Below are positions 34,662 through 46,024 of a DNA stretch of 51,893 nt, piece by piece. This DNA comes from Conoideocrella luteorostrata (Eukaryota > Ascomycota > Sordariomycetes > Hypocreales > Clavicipitaceae): positions 1 through 51,893 of the forward strand of contig JASWJB010000314.1 in NCBI GenBank assembly GCA_032433595.1, in the 5' to 3' direction. A program made the translations under genes and the position numbers. The notes beneath the pieces are model-generated. The model searched no databases. It had not been told where the DNA came from and saw nothing but the letters and a program-made list of their open reading frames with translations. The number at the start of each line of letters is the position of its first letter. Within the stretch, counting starts at the first letter, position 1.

Positions 34662-36675
34662 ATGGCGTCCCCAGTACTCTCCCAGCGGACGTATAGACTC
34701 AGTGAGATTCCAGGTGGCACAACCATCGAAGAAATCCGCCAAATCTTTCCCTTGCATTTAAGAGACACGATTCAGTTCCAATCTCTTGCGAACGCTCTCG
34801 ACTCCAAAGCACCAGAGAAGCAGGTATCTACAATGACCTTTAAGATGGAGCCCCCTCTCCTGGCATCACTGCCCTATGACACTGGAAGTTTGCTATGCGC
34901 ACTCATTGGCGATGTCGACAACAAACTTTCACAGATCTGGATTGATGCTCACTTCCATGGATTTACCGCCTTGAACGATGCAGTCAATGAAAATGAAGTT
35001 GTCGAGTAAGCAGTAAAACCGTTCTTGAAGTTCAAAAGTCAAGGCCGCTGATCCATCTAGCATAATTGCCTTAACGGGGCTTGGTGGTAAAGCTTTTGCT
35101 TCCTGGCAATGCTATGATGGCTCCATGTGGCTCAGGGATCACTTGCCCACAGACATTCCTAATTCTCGAGTTTCGATCTACGGGTACTCCTCAGACGTTG
35201 GGAACAGCGATTCGACCTCGACCTTATCGGAGATGACAAAGTCTTTTGTGCTGGACTTGCTCGAGTATAGGAAACTGGGCCCGAACGGTCATGCCACCAA
35301 GGTCGGACCATTTTCAGAGTACGTACTGACTGAGGGGCAACATAATACTGACGAAACGCGGCAGAGAAATCCCTTAATACTCATGGGTCACTCTACAGGT
35401 GGGCTTATCATCAAGGATGTGAGTCATGTGAACGGTACACGGCATTCTTCTCTAGCTGAGCCAATCTGTGCAGGCATGGTGTCAAACCGCAGAAAGCGCA
35501 TCTCCCCGCCTTGGTGATATTCAACATTTCATATTCGGACTAGTATTTTTCGGCACACCTCACAACGGGATGTCAGTAGCCAACATTCTGCAGGGGATTA
35601 CTGGCCAGCCATCAGAAAATCTCGTGCGAGATATCGAACCCGGTGCCACCTATATCAAATCTTTGAAGGACAGGTTCTCGAGGGCGACGGCAGGATTAAG
35701 CATAATCTCGTGCTACGAACTACGGCAAACTCCACAATCAATATTTCGTCCAGACGGCACGCTTGTCCGAAGTGGGAAAAGCGCCATGAATGCACCAGAG
35801 GACTCTGCTTGCCTGTACTGGGCCAACGAAGTTCGACTGCCGATCAATAAAAACCACTCGATGATTGCAAAATTGGCTAAGCGGGATGGAAGCGCATATC
35901 GCATGGTGGTTAGCAGCTTGTCCCAGCTTGTCGCCGCATCCCGGATGGCAGTTCCAATCAGGTATAAGGATCAAGCCAGTCAAATAAGGAACTTGAGCAA
36001 CAGCTTTGGGGCAATTACGTCACCCGAAGCCCTTGAATCGGAGAAATACTCTCAATCTGAAGATTCAGCGATTGGCCAAGGTCATAGCTCTGGGCATGCT
36101 TGGACTAGTCCGAGTGTTAAGAAAAAGTCTATTATGCTGACTGCTCCGCCCCGGCTAGAGTTTAATCAACCCTATGCTGATCTTAAACTAAGAGTATACG
36201 TTCATGGAGCCTGGGATATGTTTCATTATGGGTGAGAATCTTCTACCTCTTACTTCTTTTGGTGATTCCATTCATTGACTGCTATAGTCATGTGAGATTC
36301 CTCGAATTCGCGAAGCAAGCCTTCCCCAATACCCATCTCGTGGTTGGAGTTATTGGAGATGAAGAAATGCGAAAAGTCAAGAGCCCCACTGTCATGTCCA
36401 GTGCCGAGAGAGCTGAGGTAGTGCGCTCATGTAGGCACGTGGATGAGGTTATTGAAAACTGCTCTGCCATTCTCATCCCAGAATTCGTGGCAAAACTTCA
36501 GATCGAGTACTTTGGCTATAACGAGGAATCATTATTCGCAGCTACTGCTGACCCCTATAAGTTCTTGAAATTACAGGTCAAGGCATTTGCGATTCCAAGA
36601 ACGCAGACAATTAGCTCGGCGGATATTGTGTCAAGAATCATAACGAATCGCGGCTTATTTAAGAGAGAATGCTAG
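34662..36675 (+). CDS. Lipase-like alpha/beta hydrolase fused to a CTP-transferase domain
   Basis: Four exons (34662-35005, 35061-35418, 35474-36231, 36288-36675) splice in frame to 615 aa. Residues about 115-390 form a PGAP1/SERAC1-like hydrolase as found at the head of fungal NLRs: IIALTGLGGKAFASW, the nucleophile elbow MGHSTGGLIIKD (Ser226) and GLVFFGTPHNG. Residues about 477-615 form a choline/ethanolamine-phosphate cytidylyltransferase-like domain: VYVHGAWDMFHYGHVRFLEFA with HxGH at 485-488, HLVVGVIGDEEMRKVKSP, RHVDEVIENC, and ISSADIVSRI, the usual ISTxD loop. A last intron falls exactly inside HxGH. A hydrolase fused to a phospholipid-headgroup activating domain is unusual; the combination suggests lipid remodelling or signalling, which is inference. 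The related second domain is encoded at 40977-41667. Confidence 0.88.
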
Positions 36676-37213
36676 ATTTGGTGTAAAACAAACAGCTATA
36701 TAATGATACTTGAGGCCCTTTTATACCAGAATACATTTGCTGTGCTATGTTACATCAAAGTTCTAGCCTTGTGGCCTGCTCAAAGCCTCGAGCTCTGGGT
36801 ACTGGTTGCTCTTTTGAGCTGCTCACAGTAGTTCTCTTCGTAAAGAAGTACAAGTGGATGCTGGGAGCAGTCAGCATTTAGTTCAAAACTTCCAGTGGCT
36901 ATGCAACCAGGAGTAGTGAGAGTTACATGAGACCCTGCTCAGAGAATCTAAGTGCTACGATATCACAGCGGAAGCCAAAGAAATTGAGGAGGAGAAAGTA
37001 AATCGATTACAATCGACTATGTATTGAAATGGCTCCCACTGTCTAAAACGCGGCGGATGAGGGGGCTCGAGTGGTATTATTGGCCCCTTTTTAGTTAGTC
37101 AATGGATAAGACATGTGCGGCGGCAGTCTGGTGTAAAGAAGCTCTCTCAAGAAAAGCCAAATGTTTAGACCTTTTTTGAGCAGTTCAATGCGGCACTCTA
37201 AACCCTCAACGAC
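36676..37213. other. Convergent intergenic region
   Basis: The 3' ends of the fusion gene and the receptor gene face each other here. No further gene seen. Confidence 0.5.
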
Positions 37214-40200
37214 TTAATGCGGAACTAGCAGTGTCTTCGGATGTTGTGGTCCCAACACCCTAGAACGCGCCATGAAAACCTTTTCATAAATCTCTTTAGC
37301 TTCATCGACCTTTCCTTGGTTGTGTAACGCATTTGCCAAGCCATACATAGCATCGAAAGTCTCTGGATGATCCGGTCCTAGCACCTCGAGTTGTAGATCC
37401 ACCGCGCGCCGATAGACCTCTATGGCTCGATCATTCTCTCCTTTGTAGAAGAAGATATCGGCCAGGTTATTTAAGGTCAGAATAGTGTTGGGGTGCTTTA
37501 CTCCCAGCGATTCCGTTTGGATCTCGAGGGTTTCCTGGTTTACTCGCAACGCCTCTTGAAACTTTCCCTGGTGCAAAAGTGCATCCGCAAGCCACCGACG
37601 TGTGATCAACGTGTGCGGGTGGCGATTCCCCAGGATCTTAATTCGGATATTCAGCACCCGTCGGTGCGTCTCTTCCGCAGCCGCATAATTCCCTAGATCT
37701 CCCAGAGCAACTCCCAGACAGCTCATGGTTGCCAGAGTACCTGGGTACTCTTCCCCTTGAACCCTCAGCCGAATCTGAAGCAGATTTCTGTGTATCTCCT
37801 CGGCTTCTTGGTATTTGCCCTGCTTGCCCAACGTTTGGGCAATATAACCCATTGTAGTCAAAGTGTTTGGATGTTCAGGGTGCAGAACCTCGTTCTGCAG
37901 TGCAAGTGCATCGCGATGAACCTGCTCTGCTTGGGTATAGCTGCCGCTGTCGTAGAGAGCCTGAGCCAAATAGTTCATGCTTCTTCCCACTTCGGGGTCT
38001 TGTGGACCCAGCACTTTCTTTCGGAGCTCCAGGATCTCTCGATGCTGGTACTCGGCTTGTCTGTGTTTGCCCTGATGATTTAGCGCTTCGGCCATACCAA
38101 ACATGTTCCTCAATGTATCACGATTTTCTAGGCCCGAAACCTGTCTCCGTAGCTCAAGTGCTTGTTCGTACACCTGGTAGGCCTCGGCGTATTCGCCGTT
38201 GCTGTAGAGACATTTGGCTAGCTTTTCTGCCAGGACCACCAGTTGTAAATCATCTTTCTCGACGATGGCCGAAGTCAAGACATATTGTGCATGAGGTAGG
38301 TATGTGGTCCATGTCTTTCTATTTTCGTGTCCACCATCTGGGAGAAGTTCGACGAGCCGCGAAACCGCTTTGGTGGCCCACAGTTGCAGCTTTCGTTCGT
38401 TGCGCAGCCAATTTCTTGTCGCTAGGTGTACTAGAGGGTGTATATCAAAACTTGTCTCTTCCTCGCGCTCCCTGATACGTTTCCGGATAAATGAATAAGC
38501 TTTGAGTGCACCAATCGACTCCAGTCCTTGCTTCTTGGACGGTGCTGGTGGAAGTAGAGACTCTGAGATGTTATGGTTGGACACGCAGGCCATGAATGAG
38601 AGCAGGTTGATAGCCCCAGGACTTGAGAGAGTTAGCTGGCTTATCGAAATCAGCCAAGTCGTTGCTATCGCGTTCTTTGTCGTCTTGTATCTACCGTGAA
38701 CTTCGAAATCCTCACTTAAGACCTTCATCACATCGGCTTCGCTGTCTTTATACAAACTCGCATATTCTTCAATAGTGGTATCATTCTCATTAATGTATGC
38801 TACTGCCTGGATTATTGCTAGAGGCAAGTAGCCAAGCAGTTGAAGTAGCTCCTTGGTAGCATCGACATCTGAAGTCAGCTCCTGCTGCAGCAGTGACTTC
38901 TCCAGTAGCTTATTGGCGTCTTCTGGTTCCATGATCTCCAAGAAGATGATCTTGCTCGCAGCTTGTCTCACAGCCACCTTGCGATTGCGTGTGGTAAAGA
39001 GCGTACAGCCATAAGGGTTAGAAGGGATATAATCTATTAGGGCTGGCGATATCACGTTGACATCCGTCGGCTGCTGAAAAATCATGCTGATGTCATCGGC
39101 ATTGTCAACTATCATTAGCCACGGACCGGTTCTCTTGTTACTCAACGCATCTTTGACCAACTGCTTGACATCTGCACCAGCGGCATCTATTCCAGGTATC
39201 TTTAGTGCTTGACCAATTTGTTTGTAGGCTTGTTCAAAGGCTAGATGGTCAGTAGCGGGAACCCAGAAGACGGAGTACTTTGGATTTTGTTCCTTCGTGC
39301 AGTACGCAAACTCAAGGGCGATCTGAGTCTTACCCACACCGCCGAGTCCGAATACTGCCATATTATGGCTAACATCTTCTGATGATGACCATTGCTGCAG
39401 CGTGGAAAGCTCGTGCTCTCTACCAACGAAGTTTTTATTTCTAGAGAAGGGCACAATCCAGTTCGGCTTCAGGTCTTTACGATAAATAGTCAGCAATGTG
39501 ATTTGAAGAGAACAAGATCGAAATAGTCTGAGACAATAGAAACATCGAGAATCGAGACTATTTTTAAAGACTATTGTCATGAGGAGGTCGTACCTAGCGC
39601 TTGATTTTGCACAGCAACGAGGGGATCCTGAACAACTGGAAACGTCAGCGAAGAAACGTTGAAACCAGTTTTCTCTGAAACTAGTGTTGGCAATGCCATA
39701 ATAAGCTCCTTCGTGTAGGCAGCTGCCACAGCAGCGGCATATTCTTGCCACACTTTGTGCTTGTGGGCATCTGCATAGTCACAGATCCCTCGAATAACCA
39801 CACACGGCAGCTCATTCATCAGGCCAGCGGCCTCCATCTCAAAACATAGCACACCGCCGAGGCTGGCGCTAATCTGGTCTCGATTTCGGCCACTCTTAAT
39901 CACTTGGTTGCCCGACGCTATCAGCCCGTAGTGTATCTTGATGAACTCATGTGGTCGTCTAGGCGACCTCTTGATCTCTACCCAGCCGTTGAATGTCTCC
40001 GGGTCTTCAGGCTCAGGTTCATAAAGTTTGTCGGAATACGTCTCCTGAAAAGTATACTGTGGTGACAAGTTAGGATGCCGTTCCACCATCTCGGATAGGT
40101 AGAATTGAATCTTGTTGCCGCGTATCTGGTGCAGTGATATCAACTTCGCGATCGTCGTTCTTAGTATTGACGGCGGTCCATTCAGCGAACCCGTTCGCAA

Positions 40201-40608
40201 CCATCCGCCATCTATAGTGTTCTTTCCCATGTCATGTTGCACAACGCCCCCAAATCCATGAGCTGGTATACTGACAACAACGTCTCCGAGCCTAATGTCA
40301 TTCTCCTTACTAGGAACACCGCCTCCAATGCCTACCATGAGCCCCATCTTCAAATTAGGAAATGTGGAATGCATTCTAGTAGCCACAACTGAGGCCGGGT
40401 TGCTTCCAATCTCCCCGCTCGGCAAGCCGGCGATCGCTATGTTGAATTCACCGATGGAGCCGAGAAAATAGTTATTATAATCCGTAGCGGGCTGGGGGAG
40501 GCTCTGGTGAGTGGCATCGAGCATCGCTATTGCTACCGTCATTTCTTTTGGTAAGGCACATATCCACCCGATGGTGTAATCACCATGGTCGAAGCGTGGG
40601 AGTGACAT
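37214..40608 (-). CDS. PNP-NB-ARC-TPR NLR-like receptor (STAND)
   Basis: Two exons (39594-40608, 37214-39474; intron 119 bp, donor GTACGA, acceptor CGTAAAG) give 1091 aa. The N-terminal 330 residues are a nucleoside-phosphorylase-like domain: YTIGWICALPKE, MVGIGGGVPS, LGDVVVSIP, CFEMEAAGLMN and GICDYAD. NB-ARC follows: VGREHELSTL, Walker A GLGGVGKTQIALEFAY (near 380), PWLMIVDNADD, GCTLFTTRNRKVA and LLGYLPLAIIQAVAY. About eight 42-residue kinesin-light-chain-type TPRs (LG-x-x-HP-x-TL) fill residues 770-1085. This is a standard fungal NLR layout linked to non-self recognition and cell death; purine nucleoside cleavage by the effector domain is inferred. The intact nucleotide-binding motifs argue it is live. 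Confidence 0.93.
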
Positions 40609-40976
40609 GGCTTATTGCCGTACGTAGCCGACCACGCGCCAGCTTTTGACAGCGGGGCTGGACGGGTGTATCGCACGGTCGTCCTACGCATCGGCTTCGG
40701 ATCGTATTGAAGGGAAGTTGCATTTCATAGCCAACTTCCAAAGTACTCAGACAGTGTCCTCGTTTTCGTGACTATGAGCAAAGGTTGTGGATATAGGTGG
40801 GAGTAGCCGAAGGTAGAGAATGCGGGGTCACAAGGGAGCAGCTCCGTCCATTGCCCACGTGATGCAAATTCTGCAACAAGGCTGTCCATCCATATTGCGG
40901 GTTTAATTATCAGGAGCAAGGTCAACGACGCTATCCATACAGATTTCCTAAGCAACATTTGCGCTATTTGCATATT
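40609..40976. promoter_or_regulatory. Shared divergent promoter region
   Basis: The 368 bp between the receptor start (40608, minus) and the cytidylyltransferase start (40977, plus) must contain both promoters, so co-regulation is possible. No specific operator can be named. Confidence 0.55.
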
Positions 40977-41667
40977 ATGGACGGAACAGCCATCAGCTCA
41001 AAGAGTCCTGAACCAGCCAATACACAACCCATGCCGGGAGGCCTGATCCACCCAGCCCGGTATTCAACCAACCAACCTCCCACTGGTCGTCCAATTCGAA
41101 TCTTTGTCCATGGTGTTTTTGACCTGTTTCACACGGGGTATTTCATTCTCTTCATGGAAGTGACTTCATTACAGGTTAGCTAAGATCTCTTTGAGACATC
41201 TGCAGTTTCTTGAAGTGGCCAAAAACATGTTCCCGGAAACGCACGTAATAGTTGGAGTCACTACCGATCCAGACACGGTCCGAGTGAAAGGCTTGACAGT
41301 CATCAACGCAGCCGATCGAGCAAACGTGGTCAGGGGGTGCAAGTACGTCGACGAGGTAATCGAAAACTGCGAGCCGATCTTAACCCCAAAGTTCATGGAT
41401 GAACAGCAAATCGACTACTTTGCTCATGCAGATACGACCGATAGTCCGGGTTGGCCAGATCCCTATCGATTTATAAAGGAACAGGGCAAGTTTTTGGTTA
41501 TCCCTAGGGTTAAAAATTGGGGTTCGACGACGCAGATATTATCACATGTTATCCGACACCGTGATGACTATATATTTAGGCAACTAAAAAATGGAGCCAA
41601 GCTGACAGATATGAGAGTTTCTTGGTTGAAATTTCAGTGGATAAAGATACGCAAGCACCTTCGTTAG
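40977..41667 (+). CDS. Small cytidylyltransferase (choline-phosphate CT-like)
   Basis: Two exons (40977-41137, 41196-41667; intron 58 bp inside the HxGH motif, donor GTATTT, branch GCTAAG, acceptor TTTGAG) give 210 aa. It shows FVHGVFDLFHTGH, LEVAKNMFPETHVIVGVTTD, RVKGLTVINAADRANVV, CKYVDEVIENCEPILTP, DPYRFIKEQGKF and a GSTTQILSHVI loop. It lacks the long amphipathic helix of full CCTs and ends in a short basic tail. The intron position is the same as in the fusion gene at 34662-36675, so the two domains share ancestry. It should transfer CMP from CTP to a phospho-alcohol; the substrate is inferred. Confidence 0.88.
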
Positions 41668-41983
41668 ACGTTCTTAACGCAAATACGTAGGAAGGAAGAC
41701 TCGAGGCCTAGTTACTTAAATAGAGAATATACGGGATATCTTAAGTTTATTTTAAAGAATACTTATTTAGCATATGTAAGTAGAATTGCTTTCCTATAAC
41801 GACTCTACGAGGTGTAGTCGGGAATCTCTTGTTAAATCTTACATTTAAATCATTCGCAAAAACCTAGTATCTCGAGTTAGCTAATTCTTTAAGTAGGAAT
41901 AAACTACTAAAAGATCCCAGGATTTTTCTTAAAATAATCCCTTCTGGATCGTCGTGCAGACCCGCTAACATAAGATTAAATTT

Positions 41984-42384
41984 TGTCGACCCAACGCACA
42001 CAACCCCCAACAATCACGTATACTAGTATTTAATACATAACCAGCAACGCTCCGTACACTTCGTGGCAGGTTCTCACAAAGACCTTCCGTAATTCGTAGA
42101 GACCTTGCTCATGGCGAGGTTTAAAAGTTAGTTTAGTTATTTAATAGGCATTAAGTTACTTTAAACTTTAATAAAGCAATTTAACTATAAAACGTAGCAG
42201 AGCAGAGCTCGACTAGTAATATACTTTACAACTTGGGAAAGGTAATTAAATTTAATAATAGTCTGCCCACAAGCGGGATAAGCCTCTTACTTGTAACTAA
42301 AAGATTTAATCTAACTACTCTGGTTAAGTCCAGACTCTTATGTGAACTAATTCTAGTCACTCTAGAGGTTCTTTTCTGCCCACA
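41984..42384. repeat. Repeat G, AT-mutated copy
   Basis: Begins TGTCGACCCAACGCACAC and ends CTAGAGGTTCTTTTCTGCCCACA, matching 42621-43008 and 45621-46021 at both ends, with AT-enriched middle. TG...CA ends suggest an LTR, but no target duplication was found. Confidence 0.6.
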
Positions 42385-42452
42385 GATTAATTAAATTTTA
42401 TAATAATTTGCCTCTAAGAAGGATAAGCCTCTTAAAAGCCTAAGTACTAGTG

Positions 42453-42581
42453 TGTAAGGTTCTGGCGCGCGCAGCGCGTAGGCTATATATATAGGTGTAA
42501 GGTGCAATGCAAGCAGTCGCTTGCATTAACGGATGTTTTTGGTCTATTGGGGTAACATGCACACCTTCTTGTTATCTTGCA
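42453..42581 (+). mobile_element. Solo LTR, family C (129 bp)
   Basis: Begins TGTAAGGTTCTGGCGCGC, ends ATCTTGCA, and is flanked by TAGTG on both sides (42448-42452, 42582-42586). Same length and sequence family as 20012-20140. Confidence 0.9.
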
Positions 42582-42620
42582 TAGTGCTAGTACATATATG
42601 TTCTATCTGTAGCCTTATTT

Positions 42621-43008
42621 TGTCGACCCAAAACGCACACCCAAAACTCACGTATCTGACACAACCAGCAGCCCTCCGTATATTTCGTGAAAGGTTCTCG
42701 TAGAGACCATTAGGAATTCGTAGGGACCTTTCTCTTGTCGAGATCAAATAGTCTAACAGCTTGCTCGTTGGTCATTGAACAGCTACACACTTTAATAAAT
42801 ATATTAAGTAGGGATGTAATACACACAACACACTTAATAAAACTTCGGGGCAAAAACTTCATAAATTCTTAACTGCCTAGCTCCTTGTGTTCTGTCAAAG
42901 GCATAATCGCACTACTTATAGCTATTATGTTCTTTCTGACTAAATTGGCCGAGTCCACAACTTACGTGAATTCAACCCTGTCACTCTAGAGGATCTATTC
43001 CGCCCACA
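42621..43008. repeat. Repeat G, second copy
   Basis: TGTCGACCCAAAACGCACAC to TCTATTCCGCCCACA. Shares blocks GAGATCAAATAGT, CACTACTTATAGCTAT and AAATTGGCC-AGTCCACAACT with 45621-46021. Confidence 0.65.
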
Positions 43009-43034
43009 CACGATAGTTTCCCTGCCTAAGTAGT

Positions 43035-43248
43035 TGTTAGAATATCCTGTCAAGGCACGGGGGTAGGCACGTGGGCACGTCACGTGGTTACCCTAGCGCG
43101 CCACTCATATACGGCGCGAGCATAGATACTCTTCTTCTTCTTCTCTTCCCTTTAAGACAGATCCAACGAATTGAATTGTTTTGCACATTGTTTTGTCCCA
43201 CCATCCGGTATCGATACCCTCGTCACCCGAAGCCCTGTGATTCCTAAC
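43035..43248 (+). mobile_element. Solo LTR, family F
   Basis: Begins TGTTAGAAT, ends ATTCCTAAC, and is flanked by GTAGT on both sides (43030-43034, 43249-43253). Shares TTGTTTTGCACATTGTTTTG and GGTATCGATACCCTCGTCAC with the minus-strand copy at 45037-45249. Confidence 0.85.
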
Positions 43249-43253
43249 GTAGT

Positions 43254-43689
43254 GCTTTGTTACAAAGGCGACACGGAGTAGAGTCCACTTTTCGTCTTCA
43301 TTTTAACTCTTATATGTTGCGCGAATTTGTCATTATATGCATAGGAAGCACCAACAATAGGGTCTAAATAACAACTGACTTTGCAGTTCATGCGCGTTAC
43401 ACAACAAGTAGCAGCGCTTAACGTAATCCTGCGAATCACAATTACCTCTTGACGGAGAAGCTTCGTACTCCTGCGTCCGCGGTGACTAATGTAACCATCT
43501 AAAGCTTACAATAAGTCCGTACAACATGCAGCTAGTGCTATAATCACTATGTTCATATCCAACTCGAACTGTTTAATAGCTAAATGGGTTACAGGTTCTC
43601 TGCAGTACTAAGTCCAATGAGATTCGTGAATTTTGAAACTTGCTGGAGTACGCTGTTTCCGACTAATAGCTATCATGACTGTCCCAATG
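43254..43689. other. Decayed DNA before the hydrolase relic
   Basis: No reading frame with recognisable similarity. Upstream exons of the relic that follows may have been here but cannot be traced. Confidence 0.4.
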
Positions 43690-44380
43690 CCGGTATCTTG
43701 CTTTTTATAATACATTATGTTGATGGTTTTCTATACAGACCAACGGAGTGACAACTTGAAGCCGCCTGCTATTGCTAGAGGAGTTCCCGGAGAGCTTGTG
43801 ATATTCCATCAAGGCAGCCTTCATAATGCCCTATCCTTAGTCATGCTTTTCCCCCACAAGGATACCGCAATTGCGGTATCTTACGAATTCCCTCGCCTTA
43901 AATGATGTGGCGGCCTGGATCGGCTAACTCATACTTGAGGAACTTCTTATAGTATCGTCAGAAAATCGAACCAAACATCGTCAAAGCGGCAGAATCGTGT
44001 AACCCGTGAATATAAGAGTTACCCTGTATTGATCAAGGAATTTGCGGAAATGCGAAAGAATGGTACTTCTACAAGACATCTCGAGGCATACGCCGGCACA
44101 TACTGGGACGACATCCGTGTCTTCAAGATTATCATCACGAAGGAGAAAGGAAAGCTCTGCTGGTCATTTTAAGGTCTTAATAGCGAGAAATATGAAATAA
44201 ACTATCATGTTGATGACACTTTTCTGCGGCTTCAACGGCGGAATGAGCTGTTGCGTCGTAGTCGTTGGGTAGGTTCGGGCCAAGGCCCGGAATTCCGGAA
44301 AGCTAGGTTTGAAGTAGGATCCGATGACAAAATGACCAAACTATTCTAAGCGAATGGCAATGGTTTTCCGTTTGTCTAGT
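43690..44380 (+). pseudogene. Beta-lactamase-like serine hydrolase C-terminal relic
   Basis: A frame at 43717-43905 carries VPGELVIFHQGSLHNALSLV and LFPHKDTAIAVSYEF, matching the C-terminal part (HxG motif) of beta-lactamase-related/penicillin-binding-like hydrolases. Shifted frames continue LALNDVAAWIG, LEAYAGTYWDDIRVF, YEINYHVDDTF and RWVGSGQGPEFRKARFEVGS, the small domain that follows in fungal members. Several stops and shifts; the catalytic SxxK half is absent. Confidence 0.65.
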
Positions 44381-44462
44381 ATATAAAGAACGAAGATACA
44401 GATAGCGCATCATGATAGAGACTTCGCATATGATGCTTTAGCCTCATTTACTGCTGACTCCT

Positions 44463-44697
44463 TGTTAAGGACTCGAGCTTAAGCTCGTGCCTCTACAAAC
44501 ATACGCTGCTAGCCCGGAACGGAGGAGCAAGACAGGCGTATCCCAGTTAGGGGCATACCTTAGCGCGGTAGCCTGGCAGCGCAGAGAAGAGAGAAAGAGA
44601 GCTTCTCGCTCTCTTTCCCTTTCCCTTCTCTTACCTTAAGCTTATAGATATTACAATCGACGCTTGTTTGCAGATGCCCAAAGACCAGTTTATTACA
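44463..44697 (+). mobile_element. Solo LTR, family E
   Basis: Begins TGTTAAGGACTCGAGC, ends CAGTTTATTACA, and is flanked by CTCCT on both sides (44458-44462, 44698-44702). Contains a GAGAAAGAGAGC/GCTCTCTTTC stem. Partner of 29280-29487. Confidence 0.88.
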
Positions 44698-45036
44698 CTC
44701 CTGAACGTATATAACTAACTTTGTTTCGAAATCTCTTGCCCTTATTTCCTTTTTACGCTAGGGACCTTTTTCATTTAGAGAAATTCGATGCACCGCTAAA
44801 ATTAGCCTTTGGGATCCTAATTAAACCGCGAAGATGTGGTGTGGTTTAGCCTTAATGGGGTTAAGGGTGGTAGGAGTCCTGCAAGGTATAGAGCACTAAC
44901 AATTTTTAAGTTGCTAATATGCTCAGGTGCTGAGATTCGGACGCGCGTCTATACATGGACTACTATGCTAGCAAAAGTAAACTATGTAAGTACAGGTCCA
45001 TAAGCTCAGAGAGAAAGGGGGAATCGCTAGGCTTAC

Positions 45037-45249
45037 TGTAGGAAGCACAGGGCTTCGGTGACGAGGGTATCGATACCGGAAAGTGAAGCAAAACAATGTG
45101 CAAAACAATTCAATTCATCTGATCTGGATTATCTAAGAGAGAAGAAGATGAAGGGGAATGCCCGTAAGCGCGCTGTATTAAAGAGGCGGGCTAGGTAGCC
45201 ACGTGACCCTGTCCGCAATTGCTCGTACGCTTAACGAGAGATTCCAACA
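45037..45249 (-). mobile_element. Solo LTR, family F (inverted)
   Basis: On the minus strand it begins TGTTGGAATCTC and ends CTTCCTACA. It carries the same core blocks as 43035-43248. The flanking five bases do not match (CTTAC / GTATA). Confidence 0.7.
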
Positions 45250-45449
45250 GTATAAAGTGGCAGGAAGATGGCTGGAAATAAGGTGGCAGGAAGGAGGCTC
45301 GCGAGAGGGCATTCAATGATCCCCGCGGGGCCATGGGACAAGTGATGCACCTAAGGCTACTGGAGGGAGAGTATCATGCAGCTAGCAAACTCTTCGCTGC
45401 GGGGTAGCTACGAGCATAATTAGGTAGGAGAGGACTAAAATCTTTAGAA

Positions 45450-45559
45450 GGTCAGAGACTAAGACCGTCAACAATAGAGTGCTACCTTGCTGCCACGAAG
45501 TAACGAATACATTAGGAGTCTTGTTTATCACTCTGCTATATCAGAACCCTGTCGTAACA
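45450..45559 (+). mobile_element. LTR family D, diverged copy
   Basis: GGTCAGAGACTAAG to CCTGTCGTAACA. The block ACGAAGTAACGAATACAT-GGAGTCTTG is nearly identical to 20644-20750. No target duplication is visible. Confidence 0.65.
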
Positions 45560-45620
45560 TATAAATAGGAGGTATTGTGGAAGGGTTAAAAGGAGGATCG
45601 TTAACAAGAAACATCTATTT

Positions 45621-46021
45621 TGTCGACCCAAAAGGCACACCCCCAACACTCACGTATACTGGGGCCTGACACACACCCAGCAACGCTCCGTACACTTCAG
45701 TAAAGGCTTCTCGCAAAGGCCTCCGGTATGTCGTAGTAGCCTTCCTCTTGCTGAGATCAAATAGTTGTGTGTGTTGCCTGCCACTTACGGAGCAACTACG
45801 CACCTCTCAATTAAACAAAACAATAAATGAATGTGTGAAGCATTAAGCTAAGTAAATTTCGGGGGAAAACTTCTGTCAATTCATGATGCGTGATTCCTAT
45901 TGCCTCCGGAAGGGCATAAACGCACTACTTATAGCTATACTATTTGATTTGACCAAATTGGCCAAGTCCACAACTCACGTGAATGCAACTTTGTCACCCT
46001 AGAGGATCATTTCCGCCCACA
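45621..46021. repeat. Repeat G, third copy
   Basis: TGTCGACCCAAAAGGCACAC to CATTTCCGCCCACA, the best-preserved of the three copies. It abuts the family B/A nested LTRs. Confidence 0.65.
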
Positions 46022-46024
46022 TAC

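Noticed and set aside
37867..38475. Plus-strand open frame inside the receptor gene
   Set aside because: Antisense of the TPR repeats; no independent signature.
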